Assembly: GCA_951213105.1 (NCBI GenBank) | Contig: OX578139.1 | Span: 74,605,184 to 74,669,183 of the forward strand | Direction of reading: 5' to 3' | Source: Amaurobius ferox | Lineage: Eukaryota; Arthropoda; Arachnida; Araneae; Amaurobiidae | DNA length: 64,000 nucleotides | Part shown: piece by piece, positions 47,894 through 61,079 of the stretch | How the letters are laid out: each line of letters starts with the position of its first letter | How positions within the stretch are numbered: the first letter of the stretch is position 1 | Notes under the pieces: generated by a model | Databases searched by the model: none | What the model saw: only the letters and a program-made list of their open reading frames with translations | Told to the model about the DNA's origin: nothing | Translations under genes and position numbers: made by a program

Positions 47894-48606
47894 TCACTTT
47901 TGGACATAAAAGAATAGTAAAAAATTAATAGTGCATCCCACAAAAAAAACTATCTGATCGATAGCAGATAAAACATACAGCCACCTATGTGAAGGTCGTG
48001 ATAGGGGAGCTAGTTGATCTATTTCTAAGACAGCACATATTTCCAAAAACAAGTGTCGTTTATCTGCACTTTTCAAATCAAAATGCATGTTATCGCATAA
48101 AGATTCTATGTGCGTAATAAATGGCTTGATAAACCATTTAACTCTATCGTTTACAGTGTGTTTAAATGCATCCCCATCTATGTCCAAAAGATGTGGAGCT
48201 TTTTTAGTCCTTATCAAAGTTTCAACTCCTTTCTTAGTTCCTTGCATAGTGTTGCAAGAATCCATAAGCACGCTGACCAAGTTTACCCAAGACATCTCAT
48301 TTGCTTCTATGAACTCTACCAACTGGTTGTAAATGGTGCAGCAGTACCAACATTAAAAGAAAAAGAAATTAAATGTTGAATAACTACATTATTTTGTTCA
48401 GGACAAAAATATTGAACAAGCACAGTAAGTATACTTTTGAATGATCTACTTGTACTTTCATCCAAATTCAAAGAGAATTTTACTTTCTTCAATGTCTCAA
48501 CAATCCTGTTTTGAAGAGAGTTTGCCAAACCATATTTCATCTTATATTCAACTACATTGGAAAAATGATTTAATTCTATTATATTTAGAAAATGCAAATT
48601 TGGCAA
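47894..48606 (-). pseudogene. hAT-family transposase, frameshifted fragment
   Basis: Two minus-strand frames join at a single shift near 48335. The upstream frame (48606-48340) gives KFSLNLDESTS and LTVLVQYFCPEQNNVV. The downstream frame (about 48330-47900) gives QLVEFIEANEMSWVNL, VLMDSCNTMQG, APHLLDIDGDAFKH and SRPSHRWLYVLSAID. This order matches the catalytic region of hAT-derived proteins of the KIAA1586/ZMYM6 kind: first catalytic aspartate in LNLDEST, PHLLDIDGD block, then the SHRW motif. The N-terminal zinc finger and the C-terminal dimerisation region are absent. Confidence 0.75.
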
Positions 48607-49057
48607 TTGCGTTTAAGAACAGGGTTGTTTAAATACATGGGCAAATTTAATTTTAACGCATTCCTTCATATTAATTCTAAACTATGCTTTTGTTATCTAT
48701 AGTAACTCATGCTTTTATTTGCAAGTTTTGCTGAAATTAAATCATTACAACAATAGTCAGGAGTTACGAACTTAATTTCACAAAAAACAAATTTTTTTAC
48801 AATTGGCAAGATACAAATTTTTTGTTCTTAAAGTGCAGTATATTTTTAAACACATTTATAAAATTATCATGTATTATTAAAATATGCATTGTCTAGTATC
48901 TACACATAAATAAAATTTGGTGGCAGTATCTCATGTGTGTTTTAATGAAAATGTTTATTTTGTTCAAAAATATATTTTCATAAAAATGTGGCAGAAAAGG
49001 CTTTAGATATTTTAATAAGTTTATTTCAAAGAATATTAAAATATACTTCCACTGGGA

Positions 49058-49713
49058 CAGATGCCAACCTCTGAAAGGAGTCATCAGTAGAAAAATCAGA
49101 AGTTTTCAGTAGTATTCAGTAAAACCGCATCGTTTAATTATATTGAAAATATATATTTTAAAATCTTAGAATAAATTCAAAATGTAGTTTTGCTAACTTA
49201 ACTAAGTTAATTAAAACTGAATGGCACTATCTATGTGAAAATAATTAAGAAATTAACCTTTATAATTAACCAAAATATTTAAAATAAGCTAGTTTAGTCA
49301 AGTTAATGTGCAACAATAGGGAGATGGATGGAAAAAGATAATTACGTACTCTCGGCAACGCCCGCGAAAAAAAAAAATTGAATTTCATGATCGTACTATT
49401 TATGTGAAAATAATTAAAAAAATTAGCCTTTATAATGAACCAAAATATGAAAATAAGATAGTTTAGTCAAGTTAATGTGCAACAATAGGACGATGGAGAT
49501 CGATGGAAAAGGATAATTGAGTACTCTCGGCAACGACCTCAAAGAAAAAAAAACTGAATTTCACGATCGTACTATTTATATGAAAATAATTAAAAAAATA
49601 ACTTTTATAATCAACAAAAATATGAAAATAAGTTAGTTTAGTCAAGTTAATGTGCAACAATAGGGAGATGGGGATCGATGGAAAAGGATAATAGCGTTCT
49701 CTTGGCAACGACC

Positions 49714-49748
<35 letters not shown>

Positions 49749-50231
49749 ACGATAAATATAAAAATTTAAATATTTATATAAAAATAATTAAAAAGGTAAA
49801 CTTTATAGTCAACCAAAATATGCAAATAAGTTATTTTAGTAAAGTTAATGTGCAATAATAAGGGGATGGAGATGGATGGAAAAGGGCAATTGTGTACTCT
49901 CAGCAAAGCCCGAAAATAAAGACTGAATTGCACAATCTTATAATTTAAGAGAAATATAATTTGTTTAGTAAAATATTTCTTTATTTTACTCGCACTATAA
50001 AAATAAATTAGGTCTATTGTTCTGATATGAAATCATTAGAAGAAGAAGAATTAGATGCAAACTGATAATTTTGGACTCTCAACAAAGCAGGGAATATGAA
50101 TTGAATGGTGGGATGCATGGATTTCTTGGGATTTTCCGTAGTCTTGGGAGTACTGTCCGTAAAACTGCGTAAGATGAAGTAAAAATCGGTACAAACTGTG
50201 TACTGAAAATCCGTAAAAGTTGGCATCTCTG
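49058..50231. mobile_element. Probable nested element with CAGA(GA)TGCCAAC ends
   Basis: The left end reads CAGATGCCAACCTCTG and the complement of the right end CAGAGATGCCAACTTTTACG, both resembling hAT-type termini common in arthropod genomes. The interior is a satellite array and no transposase. No clear target duplication was found, so the boundaries are tentative. Confidence 0.4.
49230..49930. repeat. Satellite-like array, four ~170-bp units
   Basis: GTTAATGTGCAA marks units at 49302, 49471, 49646 and 49844. Each contains CCAAAATATGAAAATAAG, GATGGAGATCGATGGAAAA and ACTCTCGGCAACG, then a poly-A run. Poly-A length differs between units and reaches about 30 in the third. A decayed fifth unit follows near 50035-50095, and an isolated unit lies at 42840-42962. 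Confidence 0.85.
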
Positions 50232-50486
50232 CAATAGTCGTATCTATAAAAATTATATACTGATATGAAAGGGGTAAACGTAAAACAAAGATTTTCAAGT
50301 GCTGCGCGAAGATTTTTTCTCTATTTCCCCTTTGAGTCCAATGACAACATATATATTAATGACATATATGATGACATACATCACGGTGATTACGGAGACT
50401 AAAAATTTACGACTTGTTTTTGATTCCCCTTCTGTGGGGTATTTTACGCCTCCACTTCCGGGTTAGAAAGGAGAGCTTTGCTTGCA

Positions 50487-50622
50487 GTCCGTTTTTTGGA
50501 CGCTGCGTGCTGTGAGTACCAGAATAAATACAGCTTGTTACACAAGAACGTCTGCGTTCTCGTGTGACAAGCTACATTTATTCTTTCACCCCCCGCACAC
50601 AGCGTCTATAAAACGGAGGCGG
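50487..50622. repeat. Long palindrome with ~65-bp arms and 4-bp loop
   Basis: The left arm ends GCTTGTTACACAAGAACG, the loop is TCTG, and the right arm begins CGTTCTCGTGTGACAAGC. Pairing extends outward through GAATAAAT/ATTTATTC to GGACGCTG/CAGCGTCT and CCGTTTT/AAAACGG. It lies near the right end of the hAT-like element. Confidence 0.85.
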
Positions 50623-50999
50623 ACAACGCTCATCAGTCGTAGGCCGAAACTCAATTATGATAATAGCTCTGGTTGAAACCTCTCTGCGATTTTCTTTGAA
50701 AAGCGGAACTTTGAGGAAAAAAATTTATTTAAAAAAAATTGAATTTTTCAGAAAAAGTGGATTTTTTGGGATAAAAGCAAAACAAAAGAACGGAAATTTT
50801 TGTGGAAAGGCAAAGAAGCGGAATTCCGCTGAAAAGCGGAAGAATCTCATACCTGAATTTTAGAAAAAAAAAATTTAGAAAAAAAAAAAAAAAATTAAAT
50901 GTCAATTTCATAAAAAAATCCCGGAAGTGGCAAGTTAAAATTTCCGGAATTTCCGGAACACAATCACCCCTGAATAATGTATACAGAAAGTTGTGACAT

Positions 51000-53000
51000 A
51001 GTCCCAAAAAGATTGAAACACACTTTAATTCTTTATCTGTTGGAGATAAGTAGGCAATGTAAATTACAAAAATGTTGAAAGTAAGGTAGGAAATAAGACT
51101 ACATTAATGAAATAGTCCTTTTTAATCCAAAAAAACTTAATTTCATTAAAGTTTATGAATAGTATAATAAAAATCAAAAAAATATTCAAACATGAAAACA
51201 TCAGTTTGTAATCAAGTAAAAGATTAGAATCATGTGAATCTTCAGTTGGTGGATGGACAAATTTAAAAATAAATGTGGTTGCAAATATGAAAAAAAAATG
51301 TGTTTCTGAGGTTTATTAAAAAAATATTTCAACTATAAAGCAATTGTCTATTGGAGTTCGTTCAAAGCTAGTTGGAAAGAGCAAGCTTTGACATTTTGCT
51401 AGTGTTAAGAAAGAAATTTTTTGATAATATTTTTGATTGCCCAGGAATCGATTTGTATGAAAATCTATCAAAATTCTGCTTCAATATTAAAACTAAGTTC
51501 GAAGAAAATATTTTCAATTGCTAAAGAACTAATTTGTGTACAAATCGCTTAAAATTCCACTTTAACATTAAATAAATCAAAAACTAATTCGAATTTAAAA
51601 ACAAAATTGCTCTAATGCCCAATATCGGAAGATCTGAAAATCTGTGGCTGTGCGTAGCTTGGATGTTCCGCTATGCTGCCAACAAACATTCTTTATTAAA
51701 AATATACCTGGATTCAGAAGTTCCACTGGATATTCTCAAACATTCATAACATTTAAATTTTTTTTATACCTACTAATTGCACAAAAATTTAAGTAGTAGT
51801 CTTTTAATCAAAAAATCTTTTTAATTTAAATAAAAGTCTAAGTCCCTAAAATTGCAATTATTCATACAAGATGGTTTCAAGGGTATTACATTACCTAGAA
51901 GTCATGTAACAAAATTAGGAAAATGACTTAACACACTGGCATCCTGACAAAATCAATGACTTTGAATGTAGGACAATTTTTTCCCATTAATTAAAAAATG
52001 CTAATCTCATATTAAGCATTCCCTTCTTACTGATGGGATATGATGCAAAAAATGACCAATAATGGTTATGCTGTCCGAATAAACAAAAAAAAAATGCCCA
52101 CTGTTCATAAAATTTTATTGCAATACTGTTATTACCAATAATATTTTTATTTTTCTATAATCTATATTTATTACATTTAAATATTAAGCAGTTATAAGCA
52201 AATATAAAACTTCATGGTGATAGGTATATTCATTTTCTATCTACATCTCAGACAAACATACATACATATATTCCTAAATTGATAATAAAACAAGAAAGAT
52301 CAATCATGCATAAAGCATTAATTATGAAACACTTTCCAACTGCAATGCAATTTTACTTAAACATCTCTAAAATGTGATACATTCAGTGGTAGTATCTTTA
52401 AAATTATCACAATACAATAATTTATTATATTTGAAAACTTAAAACTTCATCGAAAAAAAAAATGAACTTTATTCAAATGGCGTCATTGAAATATAAATCG
52501 CCTGGCTCTCTATGTAAAAACGGTAAATATTTCTTTCATACACTTTTATTGCATTCCTTTCATTCATCACAATACCACAATAATTTATTTTACTTAAAAA
52601 CTTAAAACCATGGAGGTAAAAGTAATTTAACTTATGCTTAAAACTCCATCGAAGAAGTCTGCTATGAAATTGTCTGCTTCTCTATGTAAAATCAATGAAT
52701 GCTTTATTCAATTCAGCTATATTGCAGACTCCAGAGCTAAATAATTTTGCATTAAAGATATTCAACAATTCTTATGCAACTCATCTTACAACTTGATGTG
52801 TTTACATTCTCCATAAGTCAAAATTAGGCTTCATTGTAGAAATAATCAAAGTTTGATGATTATTTAAACTCAAATATATTGTAATTGGATTGTTTCAGAA
52901 TATAGATGCACAGAAATTAAAAAAAAAATAAAGCAGTTTTAGAATGGATACAACACTAAATATAAATTAAAAAGAACTTTAAAAATCATGATTTTGACAC
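51000..53000. other. V-ATPase intron sequence, nothing recognised
   Basis: AT-rich intron sequence between the hAT-like element and the dispersed repeat at 53005. No gene or repeat family was identified, apart from loose similarity of about 51350-51700 to about 25180-25340. Confidence 0.4.
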
Positions 53001-53004
53001 AAGA

Positions 53005-53445
53005 TGGATGCCATATTTTATTTTGAAGTGGGTCACGTGATCTCTTCATATAATATGGGTATAATTATTATTTAAATTTTTATTTAACAAACTACCAAAT
53101 ATATTTTGCTGAAATTTTCTTCATATTTTTTATGGGATAATTTGAATATTTCCTAAAATTTTCGAAGCAATTTGTGAATTTTAAATTCACTTAAAAAATG
53201 TTTGAAAAATTAGGTCCCACAGGGTTCAATGTATTTTATATTTTTAACACGGGTTCAATCCAAAACTAATTGGGTGATATTATTAATTTATATTCCCATG
53301 TCTCATGGACCATCTGAAAAAAGTACTAAAATGTCATTTGATAAAGTCATTTTTACGGCAGTTATTGCGCGAACGGACAGACAGACAGAATGAACAAAGT
53401 CATAAAACACTTTCAAGTATGTTGTAAAGTGTTAAAAATTAAAAA
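53005..53445 (+). repeat. Dispersed repeat, copy 2 (pair with 5985-6435)
   Basis: Diverged same-orientation copy of 5985-6435 with shared GTCACGTGATCTCT, TTTTGCTGAAATTTTCT and TCATTTTTACGGCAGTTATT blocks and a GGACAGACAGACAGA tract. It ends near AAGTGTTAAAAAT in both copies, which suggests a true element boundary. Confidence 0.75.
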
Positions 53446-53807
53446 CTTTGTAAATACAGAATAAGCACAAATGATCAACTAATTTCAAAGGCACAAAACA
53501 GCTTTCTTCATGAATGACAAGAAGCATGATCTCACTTATTCAAGTCATATTAGCAACTGAGGTAGGACTGACAAGAACATTACAAATGGAAAAACATTGA
53601 GAAAATTAGAATAGCAAAAAATAAGGTGCTAAGAAAAAGATAGCAGAGCAAATAAAAACAAATGGGTATGAAAAAAAAAACCTACTAAAAAGTAATATCT
53701 TGTTGGTCAGTCCTGAAAAAGGCTGTTGAGTGCTTTTGAAACCAGTTGACCTGTAAATATTTATGTTTAAGCTGTATTTACAAAGTTTTTCTATTACTGA
53801 GAAATTA

Positions 53808-54200
<393 letters not shown>

Positions 54201-56257
54201 CTAGATTCTACAACACTACTTAAAATATCACTATCAAAAAGTTTATGTTGGAAGGCATAAATATATATATATATATTAATATAAAAATTTTACTTTATGA
54301 AATAGAGACTGTTAAACAGTGGTAAAGGTAAAAGAGCATAAACTCAATTTTTTTTCCCTCGGCACTAAAGTTTTAAGTTAACCATATATTACTTAGATGG
54401 CAACACATCCAAAGAAAATAAAATCAAATATTGCAACCTTTAAAATAAAATTAAGTTTATTTACAAATTATAGGATGTTTTAATTATAAATTACCTTAGC
54501 ACTTTCAGGCACATGAACACTCTTCATTTTTATCTACAAAATTTACTCTGATGTTCGTTCAAACCCAATTCCTCTCTTATCCCCTGTACCATTAATTTAC
54601 CATATAAAAATAGTCTTCTATTTAATTCTATGATTTTTCATCCTTTTTTTCAATTCTGCAGTGAATTTAATTTTAGGCCTGTTCAAACTGATAAATTTAA
54701 ACCTAATCTTAAGTCAGGCTGGGGTGTATGTTTCCCCTTTATTACTCCTGGCAATGTTTATAAGTTTTATATAGGTAATATACTAAACATTCTGTAGGTA
54801 TTAGATTAACCGAGAAAGGCCTGAATATTAAAAATTATACACTGCTTTATCCCAAACTGTTCTAAATGAGCAATTTGTTCCTTTATTTGAAAATATATTC
54901 ATTTTAATGTACAGTAACAACTCTAAAAATATTTAACTTGATGAATCTTTGTAATTTTATCTTAATCAGAATTTTATTTGCAATTTTGACCCTGTACAAA
55001 AACTTAGTTTTGCCTGGTGTCTTATCCTCAATTCCATAAAGGTTAAACCATTATCTACATATTTAAATAACATTTAATACCAAATTTAAATAAATTTTTA
55101 AATATTATTAAAATCTTCACATGTCTACCTGCACAGCTTTTTTAATTGCATATCTTTGTTAATTTATCTGCCTTTCCTCAATTTTTTACTTGTGACTGCA
55201 TGGCATTTAATATTATGCAAATTTTATAATTGTGAGTTGGACTGCATTTATAGCTCTATTGTACCATTATATGTTTTATGCCTATGATAAAGAGTGTTCA
55301 TATGCCCAAAAGCATTAAGACGATTGTGTTTTTGTAATTGAAGCATCCTATTATTTGAAAATAAACTTTATTATTTTAAAAGTTTCAATATTTAACTAAA
55401 AATATACTTTCTCTCTATTTCTACAGAAAATCGATATTTAAAAGAGAAATTTTAAAGCTACAAAAACAATTTTCTTTAAGCAATAATTAAAAGTTTTATG
55501 TATCTCTCGAACTTTGAACTTATAAAAATAAAGTTGCAAAATGCATTTTCTTTCAACCCGTTTAGAACCACCATAGCACGATACGCAACAGAGTTTCTAC
55601 CATTCCCTGGCCCACTGATGTCAATGCAAAATACAGGATTGGGCATTTTATTATATTTTTAAATAACACTAGATGGTGATAAAATCCTATAGTTTTTGAG
55701 AAGCTAGTTCCATGTATCATTGACCTTCATATTTCAGTTTGGCTTTTTCAAGAGAATGGTGACTAAGCTGATTGCATAAACAAACAATTTGTAACAAACA
55801 TACAAACAGTTGACTGTATAAACAATTTTAACAAAGAAAGTCTTGGGTGGTACGTTTAGAATGGGATTAGGACTGGGAATTCTTATTGTTGGTTTTCTGG
55901 GGGAGTATATATTAGATAGTAAGAATTTAGTCAGAAAAATTGTAATAATCATGCCAAAAAGAGTGAAATATCTTTCTAAAAATGAGATTTTACAATTAAT
56001 GAATGATTCTCATAGTGATATGAAGAAAGTGAAATAGTTGGTATGTTAATTAGTGTGGAAGTTTATTTGAAAGACAACTATATGTGCGATGATGGTGTTG
56101 ATATTCTTGGTACAGATAATTAAAGTTACAATGTTGAAGAGCTGCCATCTCCTTTTTGAACTCTGGACCAAATATAGACTGTTCAAAGACTCTCTTTTAA
56201 AGGAAATTAATTTTTTTAATCTGTATTTCAGTGATGGTATTATAGAAGTAAAGTAAT

Positions 56258-56548
56258 CAGGGATGTATCTACAGTGGTCGGTGGTGGTCGGGGTTTCCAC
56301 CACTCAGAATTTCCGACCACCACTCAATTGCCGACCACCACTCATCCAAAAAAATATACATATTATAATCACATTTAAAAAAAGTTATATTCAATTTTAT
56401 CAAATGTTTTTCTTTAATATAAAAGTATACAGTACTAATACTGTTTATGTGTGCGAATTAACGTAAAGCTTGTTTCGAAATTTTATATTCTCAATTATAA
56501 TTGTTCTGGAAATCAACCACCACTCACATTTCTCTAGATACATCCCTG
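56258..56548. mobile_element. 291-bp MITE with 14-bp terminal repeats
   Basis: Both ends begin CAGGGATGTATCTA, and AGTAAT directly abuts each side as a 6-bp direct repeat. The left interior repeats CCGACCACCACTCA-like words and the right interior has AACCACCACTCA. It is non-autonomous and hAT-like by its CAGGG ends. It lies in the intron between the V-ATPase exons at 57196 and 54147. Confidence 0.8.
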
Positions 56549-57195
56549 AGTAATGATCAGCGAAACAAACAAGTATTTAAGGCACACTTTTGAAAAACAA
56601 TGGTGGAGTCTGGTCCCTCAAATGTAATAATAAAAATTTATTTAACATGACTTTTTTGCCATGGTAAGCTTAGCATCAAAAAGGGTCTGAGCCTGGAATA
56701 GCTGACAATCCTCACTATGTGCAGTCTCGGGGAAACACATCTCCCTTCACTTGCCAGTCATGAAAGGGTTAATCAATCATAAACTAAAGTCTATGACAGA
56801 AAGTAATTAATATATTATAGATGGCAAAAAATCTTGCACATGCAGTAAATTTAGAGAAAAATTTGACTGAAATCATGTAAAAAGTATATTAGATATAGGT
56901 GATAAAAAAATGCAAACAATGATGACAAAATGCCAGTTTGATCGAAAACTGCCAAATTTGTGTTCAGAGAAAAATAGTGCAATTACTAAAAGGGAAAAAA
57001 TTGGTGATTTGGCATAGAAAAGTGAAATTCAATGCTTTTTATAACCAAGTGTAGCAGCTTTTAAGGTCTGATACAATTGTTGTAGAATTATAATCCTTAA
57101 AAATTATAGAAACATAATAAAAATACTTATTAATTTATCAAGTTAAAATAAATATATCACTAATATAACCCAACAGTTCAATGCAAAATACTTAC

Positions 57196-57347
57196 GGAAA
57201 TAATGCATCAAGCACCCTTTGACCAGTAAGTAGTGGATGATTTGATGCAAGTTTTTCTGTTACAGGACGAAGTTGTCGTACAGGCCACACTTGTAACATT
57301 GAGTATTGGGACTTTTGTCCATCAAACTCAGTTTCTAAAACAATATC
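57196..57347 (-). CDS. ATP6V1A: V-ATPase subunit A exon ([10 protein letters not shown] to DALFP)
   Basis: 50 codons plus two bases: [55 protein letters not shown] and [14 protein letters not shown] are signatures of subunit A just ahead of the P-loop exon. Donor CC/GTAAGT, acceptor TTCTAG. Confidence 0.97.
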
Positions 57348-58356
57348 CTAGAAAAGCATAGAAATATTTTATGAATGTTGGAAATTTTATATATAGGGTT
57401 CTTGCAGATTATGCCTTTAAAAAATTAAGAAGTTTTTAAGGACGGCAAAAAATAACTGAAGTACTGTAATAAAAGTAGGTTACATTAATACATTATGAAG
57501 TTTTATCAAACTTTACATAATATATCATTTGATTTCAACACTATATCAGAAATCTCAAGGAATGCTTATAACGATTTCTGCTGTTACTGATAAGAATCCC
57601 TTAAATTTGAACAAAATTCATGTATTTAGGATCTTGCAGATTAAAAATATTTGGCAGACTTTTGATGATCATTTACGTGAATTATCACAAGTGAGAAAAG
57701 GTGAGCTTATAACGAGTATATTAGAGACTTTTACAAATGAATCATGATTGGAAGATCAGGCAATTATGGATATAATTTCGAACTAAAATGCTACACAAAA
57801 AGGGTCCTATGATTATTCAGGGAGACTCTGATTATGAGTGCTGATGTAATCTGTAATTAGACTCAGGGAATCAAGGTTGGGCTTCTACCAGGATAGTGGA
57901 AGAAACAGGAACCGAAAAATAAAACATCTTGACCCCTTCTCCATACAGCAATGAGGAAAATGTTACAGAAATTTGCAATCTGATCACCACTCTTGGAAGG
58001 GAGACAACTTTTCCTACTTTTATCATAATTTCTGAACTGTGATATTTCACTTTAGTACAAATTTAAGCAGTTTTAAGGACCCTAGGTCCTTAATCAAAAT
58101 TAGAAATTATGTAGTTTTTAGGGACTTTTAAAGACTGTACAGCACACACCCTGAAATAGTGTATAAAATTGCTAATAAGCAATGACTCATTAAAATGAAT
58201 TCTAACACAGAATACATGAAATGTTTTGCAATTATTAAAAAAGGTTCCAACACAATGGAGCTTTTAACTATCTGCCTCCCCTGTAAAACTAAACCACCAA
58301 TACCATAAAAGTGAATCTGTGCTAATGAAAAATGAAATTAATGCACCAGACAAACT

Positions 58357-58416
58357 TTGTTCATGTGCATCATATAAGTTAACAAAGGAGTTAACTTATA
58401 TGATGCAGATGAACAA
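58357..58416. repeat. Hairpin with ~27-bp arms
   Basis: GCATCATATAAGTTAAC, a six-base AAAGGA loop, then GTTAACTTATATGATGC; pairing extends to TTTGTTCAT/ATGAACAAA with one internal mismatch. It is an isolated hairpin in a V-ATPase intron, possibly a very small MITE. Confidence 0.8.
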
Positions 58417-59569
58417 AAATATATGCCTGTATTTAAAAAACTAAAATCAATCCATAAGGATATTCAATTTATATGCATGTATATACAGTATAATAAATTA
58501 TTTTAAATTCTATACACAGTAAAACCTAACAAGCTTATTTTTAAACAATTAATATACTATATTTAAGGTTTAATGCATATGGTATTTCAATGCAATAAAT
58601 TATAATTTTAAGATTGAGAAATTTTATATTTTAAAATTGTATTTTGTATAAACTAACAAGATTAGTAAAAGTGAGTGGGGCACCTTGGGATACTATAAAT
58701 TTTAAAATCTTGTTATTTTATATACAATTAGATGGCCCTGCTGTGCATTTGCTGCTGCATTTTGAAGGCTCTATTGCAACTAGGTAACAATTCATCAAAC
58801 AATTTTAGTTTTTATAACAGTCAAAAAAACTTGTGTAAATTTGATAGGCAGTAACAAAGGGATTAAATTTATATTTATTTAAATAAAACTACTAATTAAA
58901 AAAAAACAGGTATGTTTATTGTGAAATTAGATGTGAAATGGTCATTGTACAGTTGTTGGGGCATCTTAGGACACCTAATGGAATTGTATTTTGCAGTGAC
59001 TGGCTGTATGTAATGATTTTAATTTGCTGTAGATGTCCAATTTATCATAGTTAAGTTACACCAGAAGCCACTAAATTTTTCATTTGCAAAAATGTTAATT
59101 TTTTTTTCTCCACTTTCCAAATTTTCCACTTTAAGTTCAATACATGCATATGGTATAAAATTGTTTCTGCTGAAATTCAGAGTCTCTTGTGTTATTTAAT
59201 TGGGCAATATAAAAAAAAATTGTCTACAAAAAATCAAGAATGAATGTTTTGTTCATTAAAGGCATTAGCAACTGCCCCACCAGATTAGACACTTTGAGAC
59301 ACTGGATGGGTTATTAAATGAACTTTTCGTAAGCCTAATCTCGTAAGCTTAAATCTCCTCCATGTGCAAGCTTTTTTGCTTGATTTTTTTGTTATTTGCA
59401 TTCCTCATTTTTGAAATTTGTTGATTGTCTTTGTCCTTATGACTTGCATTATGCTTTATTATTTCCTCTTTTTGTCTTAATTTCTTTTATTTCTTTGTAT
59501 TTGTAGAAAATTTTGGAATAGTGTATTATGAGTTACTACATACATTCTAACTTTGGATTTAATAATTTA

Positions 59570-59574
<5 letters not shown>

Positions 59575-59618
<44 letters not shown>

Positions 59619-60137
59619 GCTGGAATTGTGAGTGTATTCTCAGGATACAAGATTGAGACCAAAATTTCTGGATAACTAACATTTATTTAACAGCACTAAT
59701 AAGCATAAAGAGGAACATTATACACTGAATAGCTCAATAACTATCTTACAAGATCGCTAAACTATGAGATACAATAAAACAGCAATTAAATGCTCAGCTA
59801 ATTTACAAAATAGCAGATACTATTCTCAAAATATTGAGGTATCTACAATTCAATTCAGCTCATATCACAACTACTGTCTAAATGAGTGATGACTTTCTTT
59901 TACATACTCTCCATAGAAACTTCCAGAAGAGACTCATATCTCCAAGAATATTAATTATTTCACGAAATTTCTAGTACATTCAGAAAGTCACAGAATTTGG
60001 CAACCTCATGCCAAAATTCAAATTATGGTAAACCTACATTTACACAATAAGAATGGCTGTCTATAAAGGTGTTTTTCTCTTCTGGTTCTCAAAAGTGCCT
60101 CCAGTGTTCATAATATATATATATATATATATATATA
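59575..60137. mobile_element. ~490-bp sequence bracketed by (TA)n tracts
   Basis: TA arrays at 59575-59616 and 60108-60137 bracket about 490 bp of non-repetitive sequence that starts TTCGCTGGAATTGTGAG and ends CCTCCAGTGTTCATAA. Splitting one TA tract by an insertion would give this layout. No ends, frame or family are recognised. Confidence 0.35.
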
Positions 60138-60417
60138 CTAAGTATGTATAAGACATTCAAAATGGATCATATTTATATTTTATGTTATTTTATAGTGTTT
60201 AATGTATATGAGGTAAGTGTTTGGTTCAGCTCAATTTATAACAAAGATATTTATAAAAATAAAAAACTGAAAAGTAATCCAAAGTTCCTCACTCTCCCGT
60301 TCACAGAAAAAAATGAATGCAAGGAAAATAAGCATTAAAGAAAAGTTTTTATTTTCATTTAATAAAGGAATAACAATGTAACCAAATAATTAAATTAAAG
60401 AAAAATATAATACTTAC

Positions 60418-60555
60418 ATCAACAGTATAGTTTCCAGGTTCAGCAATGTACACTACTCGACCTAAAGCTTTAGGAGGAAGCATTATTTTATGCTTGATTA
60501 AAGTATTTTCTCGAACTATTCCATAAATATCTCCTCCAGTGATATGACTTCCTAC
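60418..60555 (-). CDS. ATP6V1A: V-ATPase subunit A, most upstream exon in the window
   Basis: 46 codons, phase 0 on both sides: [46 protein letters not shown]. This is the start of the bulge (non-homologous) region characteristic of A subunits. The acceptor TTGTAG at 60556 shows that a further 5' exon exists. The ~140 upstream residues, including the N-terminal beta barrel, were not found between 60556 and 64000, so they probably lie outside the window. Confidence 0.95.
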
Positions 60556-61079
60556 CTACAAGAACAGATTATCAAAAATATTTACTTAAATACATTCAAT
60601 CAAGTACTCCAATATTACTTATTTTACAGCACTTTTAAAATTCTACATAAGATAAAAATAGGCTCTAGGACAACAATATTCAAAGCGTTTTCCATGGAAC
60701 ACTGGGATTCTGTGTGGAATTTTTAGAGGTTTGACAGAAAAATATTTTATAATGTGCTGTGATAAAATTAAAACCTAAAAAATATTAAATCCCAACTTTC
60801 TAAAATATCAATTTTATCATATTAATATAATAAAGTTTTCTTCGTGAAGAAATTTCACTTAAAACCTTTTCATGTGGTTTCTAACAAATCTTTTTAGGCA
60901 TTAAACATGCTACGTTTGACTTTTTATTATTTTCTATTGAACAATTTTTGGTGTTACAAACTAGAAGTGTGATGGTATTAAACATATTTTGTAAAAGTAT
61001 GTATGTGTATATATATATATAAATAAATATGTATAAAAGAATGAAAGTTAAAAAATTCCAGAAATCACACGAATAAGGC

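Larger units (their letters stand above)
47767..50972 (-). mobile_element. 3.2-kb hAT-like element with 14-bp perfect terminal repeats
   Basis: Both ends begin CAGGGGTGATTGTG (right end reverse complemented), immediately flanked on both sides by AATAAT. That direct repeat is 6 bp, shorter than the usual hAT 8 bp. Near the ends are repeated TTTCCTGAA or TTTCCGGAA words. Inside are a frameshifted transposase (47894-48606), a satellite array, a probable nested insertion (49058-50231) and a strong palindrome (50487-50622). It sits in the 7-kb intron between the V-ATPase exons at 53985 and 46872. Confidence 0.75.

Noticed and set aside
57396..58151. Possible hAT element with AGGGT...TGCAG ends
   Set aside because: Terminal similarity is weak and no target-site duplication could be found.
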